Part shown: piece after piece, positions 8,933 through 15,893 of the stretch
How positions within the stretch are numbered: position 1 is the stretch's first letter
Layout of the letters: every line of letters begins with the position of its first letter
NCBI RefSeq assembly: GCF_030816475.1
Contig: NZ_JAUSXF010000001.1
Span: 3,596,001-3,660,000, forward strand
Direction of reading: 5' to 3'
DNA from: Arthrobacter pascens
GTDB lineage: Bacteria > Actinomycetota > Actinomycetes > Actinomycetales > Micrococcaceae
Length of the DNA: 64,000 nt
The notes under the pieces: model-generated
The model's database searches: none
What the model was told of the DNA's origin: nothing
Seen by the model: the letters and a program-made list of their open reading frames with translations, nothing else
Position numbers and translations under genes: made by a program

Positions 8933-9613
8933 CTACGGCTCGAACTTGTAGCCGAGGCCGCGTACGGTCACCAGGTACCGGGGCGCCGACGGGTCAGGTT
9001 CGATTTTGCCCCGGAGCCGCTTGACGTGCACGTCCAATGTCTTGGTGTCGCCCACATAATCCGAGCCCCAGACCCGGTCGATCAGCTGGCCCCGCGTCAG
9101 CACCCGCCCGGAATTGCGAAGCAGCATCTCCAGCAGTTCGAATTCCTTCAGCGGCAGCAGCACCTGCTCTCCAGCGACACTGACGACGTGCCGCTCGATG
9201 TCCATCCGGACCGGTCCGGCCTGGACTGTGGAGGAGACCAGTTCTTCCGGCTCGCCCTGCCGGCGGAGCACAGCCCGCACCCGCGCCACGAGCTCCCGTG
9301 ACGAATACGGTTTGGTGACGTAGTCGTCTGCCCCCAGCTCCAAGCCGACCACTTTGTCGATCTCGGAGTCCTTGGCGGTCAGCATGATCACCGGAACGCT
9401 GGACCGCTGCCTCAGCTGACGGCAGACTTCCGTACCTGAGAGGCCAGGGAGCTGCAGATCGAGCAGGACCAGGTCGGCCCCAGTGCGGTCGAATTCGGTA
9501 ATGGCGTCCACGCCGTTGTCCACGACCTCCACCTCGAACCCCTCTTTGCCCAGCAAATACGACAACGGGTCACTGAACGACTCTTCGTCCTCGACAATCA
9601 AAATCCTGCTCAA
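8933..9613 (-). CDS. regX3: Two-component response regulator RegX3/PhoP type (OmpR family)
   Basis: 226 residues. Receiver domain with the acidic pair in IVEDEE, the phospho-acceptor D in ADLVLLDLQLPG, T/S in IMLTAKD and K in YVTKPYSSREL. A winged-helix effector follows with the recognition segment VHVKRLRGKIEPD. It would bind PHO boxes and control phosphate-starvation genes. The start is TTG 9613, overlapping the senX3 stop as TTGA, so translation is coupled to the kinase. A four-unit PHO box lies at the other end of the pair before phoU. Confidence 0.93.
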   Translation of the reverse strand: MSRILIVEDEESFSDPLSYLLGKEGFEVEVVDNGVDAITEFDRTGADLVLLDLQLPGLSGTEVCRQLRQRSSVPVIMLTAKDSEIDKVVGLELGADDYVTKPYSSRELVARVRAVLRRQGEPEELVSSTVQAGPVRMDIERHVVSVAGEQVLLPLKEFELLEMLLRNSGRVLTRGQLIDRVWGSDYVGDTKTLDVHVKRLRGKIEPDPSAPRYLVTVRGLGYKFEP

Positions 9614-10920
9614 GCGCTGGCTCCTTGTTCATTGACGCGGGGTTCTTCGACGCCGGGTTCTCTGGCGTCTTTTTCGTAAGGGGCCTGTTCACTTGGGCCT
9701 TGTTCTCTTGGGCCCTGTTCATGGGGGCCTTGTTCACTGGGCACCTGTTCATTGGGGCCTCGTTCTGCTGGGACTGAGGCCGCTGGTTCTTCCAGGGTTT
9801 CCATCTCCGGGAGCCGGAGCGTGAAGGTGGAACCCTGGCCGGGCCGGGACCACAGGGTCACCTCGCCGCCGTGGTTGGAGGCGACGTGCTTGACGATGCT
9901 CAGGCCCAGCCCGGTTCCGCCGGTATGGCGCGACCGTGCAGCATCCACCCGGTAGAACCGCTCAAATACCCGTTCCTGGTCCTCGGCGCTGAGTCCTTCT
10001 CCCTGGTCGGTGACGGACAAGGCGATGAGGCCCTCCTTGGCGCGGACGCCAATGCCCACACGCGTGTTCTCCGGGGAGTAGCGGATGGCGTTGTCGATCA
10101 GGTTCCGCAGCGCTGTCACCAGCAGGTCCCGGTCCCCGAACACCATCGCCTCCACCCGTTCGCCCACGACAATCCGGATGTTCTTGCTCTCGGCGGGAAG
10201 CTGCGACCTGTCCACGGCTTCAGTAATCACGGTGTTGATGTCCACCGGCGTTCCCTGCCGTGACACGCTGGCACCCTGGAGGCGGGATAGTTCGATGATG
10301 TCCTGGACCAGGGCAGCCAGCCGGCCGGATTCCTTGTGCATGCGCTTGGCAAACCGGCGCACGGCCTCCTCGTCGTCGGCGGATGATTCCAAGGCCTCGG
10401 CCAGCAGGGAAATGGCACCTACCGGGGTCTTCAGTTCGTGGGATACGTTGGCCACGAAGTCGTTGCGGATCTCCTCCGTGCGCGTAATCTCGGTCCGGTC
10501 GTCAGCCAGCAGAAGGATATATTCCTCCCCTAGCATGGCTGCGCGGACCTGCACAATGATGGTTCCGTGGCCCAGCGGGCCGCGTGGAAGCTCCAGTTGT
10601 TTTTCCAGGATCACTCCGTCACGGCGGACACCGGCTGTCATGTCGAGCAGTTGCTCGTGGACGACTGTGTGCCCTCGCACCAGCCCGTAGGCATAGGCCG
10701 CGGGACTGGCACGGACCACGCCGTCCACGGCGTCCACCACCACAAAGGCCCGACCGACGACGGCAAGAACCTCAGCTGCGCCGGCTGGCAAGGCGAGTTC
10801 ATCGGCGTCGATATCCACCAGCTGCCGCTGCCTTTCGCTGACCCTGAACGCAAGCACGCCGAAGGTGCCGAACGACAGGCCGATGAGGCCGGCGATGACA
10901 CCGATGAGCATAGGATCCAC
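9610..10920 (-). CDS. senX3: Sensor histidine kinase SenX3 type with repetitive C-terminal tail
   Basis: 436 residues. One N-terminal membrane helix (residues about 4-25, IGVIAGLIGLSFGTFGVLAF), a PAS-like domain, the H box NVSHELKTPVGA, the N box LRNLIDNAIRYSPE, the G boxes DQGEGLSAEDQ and GGTGLGLSIVKH. It phosphorylates RegX3, with PhoU as likely partner. After the catalytic domain comes a tail of about 55 residues rich in Glu, Gln, Gly and Pro made of pentapeptide repeats, encoded by a 15-bp DNA repeat. Start GTG 10920 has GGAG upstream. The tail is unusual for the family and looks like recent repeat expansion. Confidence 0.92.
   Translation of the reverse strand: MDPMLIGVIAGLIGLSFGTFGVLAFRVSERQRQLVDIDADELALPAGAAEVLAVVGRAFVVVDAVDGVVRASPAAYAYGLVRGHTVVHEQLLDMTAGVRRDGVILEKQLELPRGPLGHGTIIVQVRAAMLGEEYILLLADDRTEITRTEEIRNDFVANVSHELKTPVGAISLLAEALESSADDEEAVRRFAKRMHKESGRLAALVQDIIELSRLQGASVSRQGTPVDINTVITEAVDRSQLPAESKNIRIVVGERVEAMVFGDRDLLVTALRNLIDNAIRYSPENTRVGIGVRAKEGLIALSVTDQGEGLSAEDQERVFERFYRVDAARSRHTGGTGLGLSIVKHVASNHGGEVTLWSRPGQGSTFTLRLPEMETLEEPAASVPAERGPNEQVPSEQGPHEQGPREQGPSEQAPYEKDAREPGVEEPRVNEQGASA
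9681..9767 (-). repeat. 15-bp repeat coding the (E-Q-G-P-x) tail of SenX3
   Basis: Plus-strand units GGGCCTTGTTC plus four variable bases recur about six times in phase with the reading frame (GGGCCTGTTC, GGGCCTTGTTC, GGGCCCTGTTC, GGGCACCTGTTC, GGGGCCTCGTTC). They translate on the minus strand as NEQVP, SEQGP, HEQGP, REQGP, SEQAP. A multiple-of-three period keeps the frame open when copy number changes. Confidence 0.85.
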
Positions 10921-10979
10921 AGCTCCAGCTTATGCTCTAAGAAATGCCTGTCCGCCGGTTGCGGCCTCCTGTACCAACG

Positions 10980-11023
10980 GTTCAGCTAACGTTCATCTAC
11001 AGGTGCCTAACCGTTCACCGGGT
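10980..11023 (+). promoter_or_regulatory. PHO box: four 11-bp direct repeats before phoU
   Basis: GTTCAGCTAAC (10980), GTTCATCTACA (10991), GGTGCCTAACC (11002) and GTTCACCGGGT (11013) are spaced exactly 11 bp apart; the third is degenerate. GTTCA/GTTCACC half-sites at 11-bp spacing are the known recognition pattern of PhoP/RegX3 regulators in actinobacteria. A possible -10 (TATACG, 11035-11040) lies just downstream. The site sits in the divergent region between senX3 and phoU, so it may control both. Confidence 0.82.
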
Positions 11024-11113
11024 GCTGGCACAGTTATACGTTGGAGTGCCGAACGGCGACATGAATTCCTGCCGCAGTTTTCCTGGCCGGGGTTTCAAAG
11101 AAAGGACGCCTAC

Positions 11114-11776
11114 GTGCGTAAGGTTTTTCAGGAAGAGCTGACCCTGGTGGGCGACCAGCTGGTGGAGATCTCGAAGTTGGTCAGCGAGGCGATCGGGAAG
11201 GCCACGACATCTTTCGAGGTGGCCGATGTGGATCTTGCCCAGGATGTCATCGCCGCCGACGCCCGCATCGATTTCCTCCAGAACAGCCTGGATGAGCGCG
11301 CCATTGACATCCTCGCCCTGCAGGGGCCGGTGGCCAGCGACCTGCGCATGATTGTCGGCTCGCTGCGGATGAGCGCCTCCCTCGAGCGCATGGGCGATCT
11401 GGCGCGGCACATCGCCCAACTGGCGCGCCTCCGCTTCCCGTCCAACGTGATACCGGCGTCCATGACAGAGACCTTTAAGAGCTTCGCGGAACTGGACCAG
11501 CTGATCGCCGACAAGCTGACCGTGCTGCTGGAAACCCGGGACCTTGAAGTCGCCCGCGACATCCTGAAGGCGAACAGTGCCATCAACGATCTGCACTTGA
11601 GCGTGTTCCGCGCGATCGCCGGCAGCGACTGGCAGGAGTCCCCTTCCACCACTGTGGACGTGGCACTGGCCAGCCGCTACTTCGAGCGCTTCGCCGACCA
11701 CGGCGTCTCCGTGGCGCAAAAGGTCACGTACCTGGTGACCGGCGCGTGGCAGCCCAACGGGCTCGACCACGCCTGA
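11114..11776 (+). CDS. phoU: Phosphate transport/signalling regulator PhoU
   Basis: 220 residues with two three-helix PhoU repeats; the second carries RYFERFADHGVSVAQKVTYLVTG, a family signature. PhoU links Pst phosphate transport to the histidine kinase and keeps the regulon off when phosphate is plentiful. Start GTG 11114 has GAAAGGA 7 bases upstream; the longer frame beginning at 10865 would run through the PHO box. It is divergent from senX3-regX3. An inverted repeat that probably was its terminator is now split by the insertion element downstream. Confidence 0.94.
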   Translation: MRKVFQEELTLVGDQLVEISKLVSEAIGKATTSFEVADVDLAQDVIAADARIDFLQNSLDERAIDILALQGPVASDLRMIVGSLRMSASLERMGDLARHIAQLARLRFPSNVIPASMTETFKSFAELDQLIADKLTVLLETRDLEVARDILKANSAINDLHLSVFRAIAGSDWQESPSTTVDVALASRYFERFADHGVSVAQKVTYLVTGAWQPNGLDHA

Positions 11777-11812
11777 CGTCCTTTGCTTCCGGGAGAGTTC
11801 AGCTAACGACGA

Positions 11813-11824
11813 CGGCCGGTCACC
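11813..11824 (+). repeat. Left arm of an inverted repeat interrupted by the IS island
   Basis: CGGCCGGTCACC (11813-11824) is the exact reverse complement of GGTGACCGGCCG (14992-15003) on the far side of the insertion sequences. Without the island the arms would be about 35 bp apart between phoU and gpmA, where a bidirectional terminator is expected. Confidence 0.7.
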
Positions 11825-11841
11825 TTGGGGCGGATTCCATG

Positions 11842-11856
11842 GGTCGTTGCAACACC
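11842..11856 (+). repeat. Left terminal inverted repeat of the IS30-type element
   Basis: GGTCGTTGCAACACC, an exact 15-bp inverted match to 14960-14974. Confidence 0.85.
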
Positions 11857-11864
11857 GCTGGTGG

Positions 11865-12318
11865 CTAAGTAGTCAAGAGTAGAACACGCAGGCGCTCGGC
11901 TGGGGTTTTCCAGCCGAGCGTTTTGCGTGGGCGGCCGTTGAGTTCCTGGGCGACGTGTTCGAGATCTTCCGGGCCGTAGACGGACAGGTCCGTGCCTTTG
12001 GGGAAGTACTGGCGCAATAAGCCGTTGGTGTTCTCATTGGAGCCGCGTTGCCAGGGGCTTGCGGGGTCGCAGAAGTAGACGGGCATGTCGGTGGCCATGG
12101 TGAAGGATCGGTGTCCGGCCATTTCGGCGCCTTGGTCCCAGGTCAGTGAGCCGCGCAGGTGCGCTGGAAGGGTACTGATGGTTCGGACGAGGCCGTCGCG
12201 GACGGTTTCAGCGGTGTGGTCTGCGGGCAGGTGCACGAGCATCACGTACCGGGTGGTGCGTTCGACCAGGGTTGCGATGGCGGACTGGTTTAGTGTCCCG
12301 GTGATCAGGTCGCCTTCC
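11865..12318 (-). pseudogene. IS30-type transposase, C-terminal catalytic fragment
   Basis: About 150 residues from [16 protein letters not shown] to the stop, holding all three expected DDE residues: D of GDLI, D of [12 protein letters not shown] and E of [15 protein letters not shown]. It joins directly onto the N-terminal fragment ending GHWE at 13773-13777 once the IS110 element is removed, with no frame change. The open frame continuing to 12368 runs into the inserted element and is not native. Confidence 0.9.
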
Positions 12319-12330
12319 TTACGGTGTTGT

Positions 12331-12520
12331 TGTGGATGATTTCGGAGCTGTCGTAGTGTTTCGATCACCCTCGGGTGGCGGGTATGGCACAGGTCTCCCT
12401 GCCGCTTGGACGGCTCACTGGGAATGGCCGCCCGCTGCCCGCCGATGACTCGACCGCTGATTGAGAATTACGACATTGATCGTTGGGTAAGGACGTGCCG
12501 GCGTAGTTATCGACAGGGTT
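12331..12520 (+). ncRNA. Predicted IS110 bridge RNA with target and donor guide loops
   Basis: Two nested stem-loops fit the bridge RNA layout. Loop 1: outer stem 12373-12388/12427-12440, inner stem GCCG/CGGC (12401-12404/12411-12414). Its left guide CAGGTCTCC (12390-12398) matches 8 of 9 bases of the left flank CAGGTCGCC (12306-12314). Its right guide CACTGGGAA (12416-12424) is the exact complement of the right flank TTCCCAGTG (13773-13781). Loop 2: outer stem 12444-12456/12499-12511, inner stem ACGA/TCGT (12470-12473/12480-12483). Its left guide ATTGAGA (12460-12466) equals the right end of the element (13766-13772). Its right guide GTAAGGA (12487-12493) is the exact complement of TCCTTAC at the left junction (12316-12322). 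The RNA ends are approximate. Confidence 0.88.
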
Positions 12521-12555
12521 ATGAAAAATTGAAGCTGATTGAAGGGGGATAAAGC

Positions 12556-13758
12556 ATGCCGGCGGTTTGGGTGGGAATCGACTCGGGCAAGCGGGCTCAT
12601 CATTGCGTAGTGATCGATCAGGCCGGGAAGGTCCTGCTCTCGACACGGGTTGAAAACGACGAGGGCGTGCTCCTCGGCCTCATAGCCAAGGTTGCGGAGG
12701 TCGCGGCCGGTGGAGAGGTCTGTTGGGCGACGGATTTGAACGCTGGAGGCGCCGCGCTGCTGATCGAGCTACTGGCCGCGCATGCACAGCAGTTGCTTTA
12801 TATCCCCGGACGGATCGTGCACCACGCCGCAGCAACTTACCGCGGTGATGGCAAGACGGATGCGAAAGACGCCAGGATCATCGCCGATCAGGCGCGGATG
12901 CGCACCGATCTGCAGCCCGTCCGTCGTGCGGACCAGATCAGTGTGGACCTGCGGCTCCTTACGGCGCGGCGCACGGATCTGATCTGTGACCGAGTCCGAG
13001 CAATCAACCGGCTCCGCGCCACCTTGCTGGAATACTTTCCGGCGCTCGAGGGGGCGTTCGACTACTCGAAGAAGGCGCCTCTGATCCTCCTAGGCGGCTA
13101 TCAGACCCCGGAGGCCATCCGGCGGATAGGTCTGAGCCGGCTGGCCGGCTGGCTCAAAAAACGTGGCTGCCGGAACAGTGCCAAGATGGCCGAGAAGGCA
13201 CTGATAGCCGCGAACTCCCAGCACACGGTCCTGCCAACACAATCGACCGGCTCTGCCCTGGCTGTCCGGCTGGCCGAGCAGATCAGCGCCATTGACGCAG
13301 AGATCGACGACGTCGATACCCAGATCACCAACCTGTTCCACCAACACGACAGCGCCGACGTTCTACTAAGCATGCCCGGGTTCGGGCCGGTTCTCGCGGC
13401 GACTTTCCTCGCGAATATCGGCGGTAACCTCAAGGGGTTCGACAACGTCGACCGCCTCGCCAGCGTCGCAGGCCTGGCCCCGGTCCCACGCGATTCCGGA
13501 CGCATCAGCGGAAATCTGCATCGGCCACGCCGCTTCAACCGCAGACTTCTCCGGACCTGCTACCTTGCCGCGCTCTCCAGCCTGAAAAACAGTCCCGCAT
13601 CCAGAACCTACTACGACCGGAAACGCAGCGAGGGAAAGTCTCACAAACAGGCCCTCATTGCCCTCGCCAGACGCCGCATGAACGTCCTCTGGGCCATGCT
13701 CCGCGACCACACCATCTACCAGGAACCGATGGCCAGAATCAGCGCTCAAGCAGCTTGA
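12556..13758 (+). CDS. IS110-family transposase (RNA-guided DEDD/serine recombinase)
   Basis: 400 residues, full length for the family. The N-terminal RuvC-like DEDD domain shows VGIDSGKRAHH and GDGKTDAKDARIIADQAR. The C-terminal Tnp_20 domain has LLSMPGFGPVLAATFLANIG and VAGLAPVPRDSGR, whose serine is the expected catalytic residue. Members of this family are guided by a bridge RNA to recombine donor and target DNA without inverted repeats. The start ATG 12556 has GGGGGA 6 bases upstream. The stop TGA lies inside the TTGACA box at the element's right end. No frameshift or missing motif is seen. Confidence 0.96.
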   Translation: MPAVWVGIDSGKRAHHCVVIDQAGKVLLSTRVENDEGVLLGLIAKVAEVAAGGEVCWATDLNAGGAALLIELLAAHAQQLLYIPGRIVHHAAATYRGDGKTDAKDARIIADQARMRTDLQPVRRADQISVDLRLLTARRTDLICDRVRAINRLRATLLEYFPALEGAFDYSKKAPLILLGGYQTPEAIRRIGLSRLAGWLKKRGCRNSAKMAEKALIAANSQHTVLPTQSTGSALAVRLAEQISAIDAEIDDVDTQITNLFHQHDSADVLLSMPGFGPVLAATFLANIGGNLKGFDNVDRLASVAGLAPVPRDSGRISGNLHRPRRFNRRLLRTCYLAALSSLKNSPASRTYYDRKRSEGKSHKQALIALARRRMNVLWAMLRDHTIYQEPMARISAQAA

Positions 13759-13760
13759 CA
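13755..13760 (+). promoter_or_regulatory. Outward -35 box at the IS110 right end (junction promoter half)
   Basis: TTGACA lies 16 bases from the right edge. When the element's ends are joined in a circle, TTGACA is followed by 16 bases of right end plus one T of the left end and then TACGGT (12320-12325). This gives a 17-bp spacer and an actinobacterial TAnnnT -10 directly upstream of the bridge RNA. Confidence 0.75.
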
Positions 13761-13772
13761 GAAACATTGAGA

Positions 13773-14933
13773 TTCCCAGTGGCCGGGGACGGCACGGTCC
13801 TCGACCTCGGGCGGTCGTTCGGAGATCATGACCATGCGGTCCGTGAAGCGGGAGGTGCGCTGTTCGCCGGTGATATGGGGTTTGCGGCGGGTCCGGCCGG
13901 TGCGCAGGGCCGCCTGAATTTCGCGTTTGAGTCCGCCTCGGGCCTGGACGTAGAGGGCTTGATAGATCGTCTCTGGGCACACACGCATCTCCGGCAGTTC
14001 GGGGAAATCTTCGACCAGCGTGTGGCTGATCTGCTCTGGAGACCAGCGTATGAGCAGTTTCTCTTTCACGTAGTTGCTCAGGTCCGATTCACCAGCGAGT
14101 TTCGCGGTCTTGGGCCGGGCGCGGCGTGAGGCAGCTTGACGTTGCGCCGCATACGGCTGGTAGCCAACGCCCGGGTGGCCGTTACGGGCGATTTCCCGGC
14201 TAACGGTCGACGGCGATCGCTGCAACACTGCCGCGATTGAACGCAGCGAAGCCCCAGCGGCGTTCAGGTCCCGGATGGTTTCGCGTTCTTGCAGCGACAG
14301 AAACCTCGGGTCAATGGGCCGTTCGAGCACCGAGATCGATACAGGCCGGGTCTGCCGCCTTTTGTCGGGGACGGCAGGAAGTGTCGAAGAATCCACATCA
14401 TGGTTGTAGTGCATTCTCCGTCCAGCTGGATAAATGCGTCGACCGCCGGATTTCCTCACCCCGAGCTCCCACTCCCGTGCACTGCTGCGGGGGACGCCCA
14501 GGGCCTGGACCGCATCGCGCCGGCTCAGTCCTTGGTCTCGTAAGCGCAGGTACTCCGCCCGCCTGCGATGACTCACCGGTCGGCTGGAAATGCCCGCCTC
14601 GCGTGCCCAGCGGAATGCGGTGTTTACATTCAGGCTGAGCTCAGCAGCGGCAACAGTGACGCTCCCTTCCCGCTCGAGAACGGACAAGAACTCCCGTTTC
14701 TGTTCGGGTGTGTACTTGGCTCTGGCTGCCTGCCGGGTTGATGCGGTGTTCCCGGAAGTGAGGCCAGCCTTGCGGAGCCACTGATAGCAGCTGTTCCGGT
14801 TCAAACCCAGTTCTGCCGCGGCCAATGTCGCACTTCCGAGTCGGTCAAAAACTCGGAAGAACGCTTCCCTCTGCTGAACAGTCGATCTCGCATACTTCCG
14901 GGACTCCGCTGAGATATCGCTTAAATGCGGCAC
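13773..14933 (-). pseudogene. IS30-type transposase, N-terminal fragment
   Basis: About 385 residues. Two helix-turn-helix segments of related sequence (FDRLGSATLAAAELGLNRNS and LEREGSVTVAAAELSLNVNT) come first. They are followed by the IS30 HTH_38 region (FLSLQERETIRDLNAAGASL) and the run up to AVPGHWE, where the IS110 element begins. The long N-terminus explains the element's size above the usual IS30 length. GTG 14933 (VPHLSDIS) is a likely start; TTG 14969 would lie in the terminal repeat. It is inactive because the catalytic half is separated. Confidence 0.88.
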
Positions 14934-14959
14934 GGTCGTTGCAACTCCCAAAATGTATG

Positions 14960-14974
14960 GGTGTTGCAACGACC
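14960..14974 (-). repeat. Right terminal inverted repeat of the IS30-type element
   Basis: GGTGTTGCAACGACC, the complement of the left repeat. Together with GGTCGTTGCAAC at 14935-14946 it forms a palindrome with 12-base arms, possibly a double transposase-binding site. Confidence 0.8.
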
Positions 14975-14991
14975 GCTAGAACTCAAGTGGG

Positions 14992-15003
14992 GGTGACCGG
15001 CCG
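14992..15003 (+). repeat. Right arm of the inverted repeat interrupted by the IS island
   Basis: GGTGACCGGCCG is the exact partner of 11813-11824. It lies 24 bases from the gpmA stop, a suitable place for the terminator of gpmA. Confidence 0.7.
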
Positions 15004-15026
15004 CTTGTCATTCATGCAGGACGTGC

Positions 15027-15773
15027 CTACTTCTTGCCCTGGTTGGCCACGGCAAGGATGGCGTCTGCTGCGGCCTCCGGGTCAAGGTAGGTGCCGCCGC
15101 GGGTGATGGGCTGGAAGTCCTCGTCGAGGTCGTAAACCAGCGGGATACCGGTGGGGATGTTCAGGCTGGCGATGGCGTCGTCGCTGATGCCGTCCAGGTG
15201 CTTGACCAGCGCACGCAGCGAATTGCCGTGGGCTGTCACCAGGACGGTTTTGCCTGCCTTGAGGTCTTCCTTGATATCCGACTCCCAGTACGGCAGGAGA
15301 CGGACCAGGACATCCTTGAGGCACTCGGTGCGGGGTATGGCGTCCCCGATGTTCGCATAGCGGGGATCGCCCACCTGCGAGAATTCCGAATCATCGGCGA
15401 GGGGCGGCGGCGGGGTGTCGTAGGAGCGGCGCCACTCCATGAACTGGTCCTCGCCGTACTCGGCAAGGGTCTGTGCCTTGTCCTTGCCCTGCAGCGCGCC
15501 GTAGTGGCGTTCGTTCAGGCGCCAGTCACGCTTGACGTCGATCCAGCCGCGGTCCGCCTTCTCCAGAGCAAGGTTTGCCGTATTGATGGCACGCTTCAGG
15601 CGGGAGGTGTACAGGATGTCCGGGAGCACATCATGCTCAACCAGAAGCTCACCGCCGCGTACGGCCTCCGTGCGGCCCTGGTCGTTGAGGTCAACGTCCA
15701 CCCAGCCGGTGAACAGGTTCTTGGCGTTCCATTCGCTGTGGCCGTGGCGCAGCAGAATCAGCTTGTAAGTCAT
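15027..15773 (-). CDS. gpmA: 2,3-bisphosphoglycerate-dependent phosphoglycerate mutase
   Basis: 248 residues. Interconverts 3- and 2-phosphoglycerate in glycolysis. The phosphohistidine motif [10 protein letters not shown] is at the N-terminus; [15 protein letters not shown] and the second histidine in [17 protein letters not shown] are conserved. Start ATG 15773 (MTYKLILL) has AGGATG 8 bases upstream; the frame extending to 15932 is not native. Neighbouring phoU is the usual actinobacterial companion. Confidence 0.96.
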   Translation of the reverse strand: MTYKLILLRHGHSEWNAKNLFTGWVDVDLNDQGRTEAVRGGELLVEHDVLPDILYTSRLKRAINTANLALEKADRGWIDVKRDWRLNERHYGALQGKDKAQTLAEYGEDQFMEWRRSYDTPPPPLADDSEFSQVGDPRYANIGDAIPRTECLKDVLVRLLPYWESDIKEDLKAGKTVLVTAHGNSLRALVKHLDGISDDAIASLNIPTGIPLVYDLDEDFQPITRGGTYLDPEAAADAILAVANQGKK

Positions 15774-15893
15774 GATTTTCATCCTAGCCGAGGCGCACTG
15801 TGGCCCGCCCAGCGTTACAGCAGGCGTTACAAGGGCCAAGGTTACAGAGCCAGTGCTACCGTGCCAGTGCTGCAAAGATAAGGTTGGGCGGTG

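Larger units (their letters stand above)
12319..13776 (+). mobile_element. IS110-type insertion sequence inside the IS30 transposase gene
   Basis: Edges are set by rejoining the interrupted IS30 reading frame: the tetranucleotide TTCC occurs at both junctions (12315-12318 and 13773-13776), giving a 1458-bp insertion with a 4-base ambiguity. There are no terminal inverted repeats, as expected for IS110. The 237-bp left non-coding end (12319-12555) precedes the transposase and encodes a predicted bridge RNA; the right non-coding end is only 18 bp. Coding sequence and guide loops look intact, so the element may be active. Confidence 0.92.
11842..14974 (-). mobile_element. IS30-type insertion sequence, split by an IS110-type element
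   Basis: Terminal inverted repeats GGTCGTTGCAACACC (11842-11856, and its complement 14960-14974) bound the element. Without the nested insertion it would be about 1675 bp. Its single transposase gene runs on the minus strand and is cut in two, so the copy cannot make a full transposase. It lies between phoU and gpmA. No clear target duplication is visible at the two edges. The right end carries a second, inverted copy of the terminal sequence (GGTCGTTGCAAC, 14935-14946). Confidence 0.88.

Noticed and set aside
12319..13776. Composite transposon carrying passenger genes
   Set aside because: The region holds only two transposase genes and a predicted RNA; no passenger gene lies between the repeats.
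13366..13980. Minus-strand frame of 204 residues across the IS110/IS30 junction
   Set aside because: It crosses the right edge of the inserted element and matches neither transposase; it is an accidental frame.
11836..14980. Target-site duplication for the IS30-type element
   Set aside because: The bases outside the two inverted repeats (CCATG and GCTAG) do not match; either it has decayed or the target duplication is too short to call.
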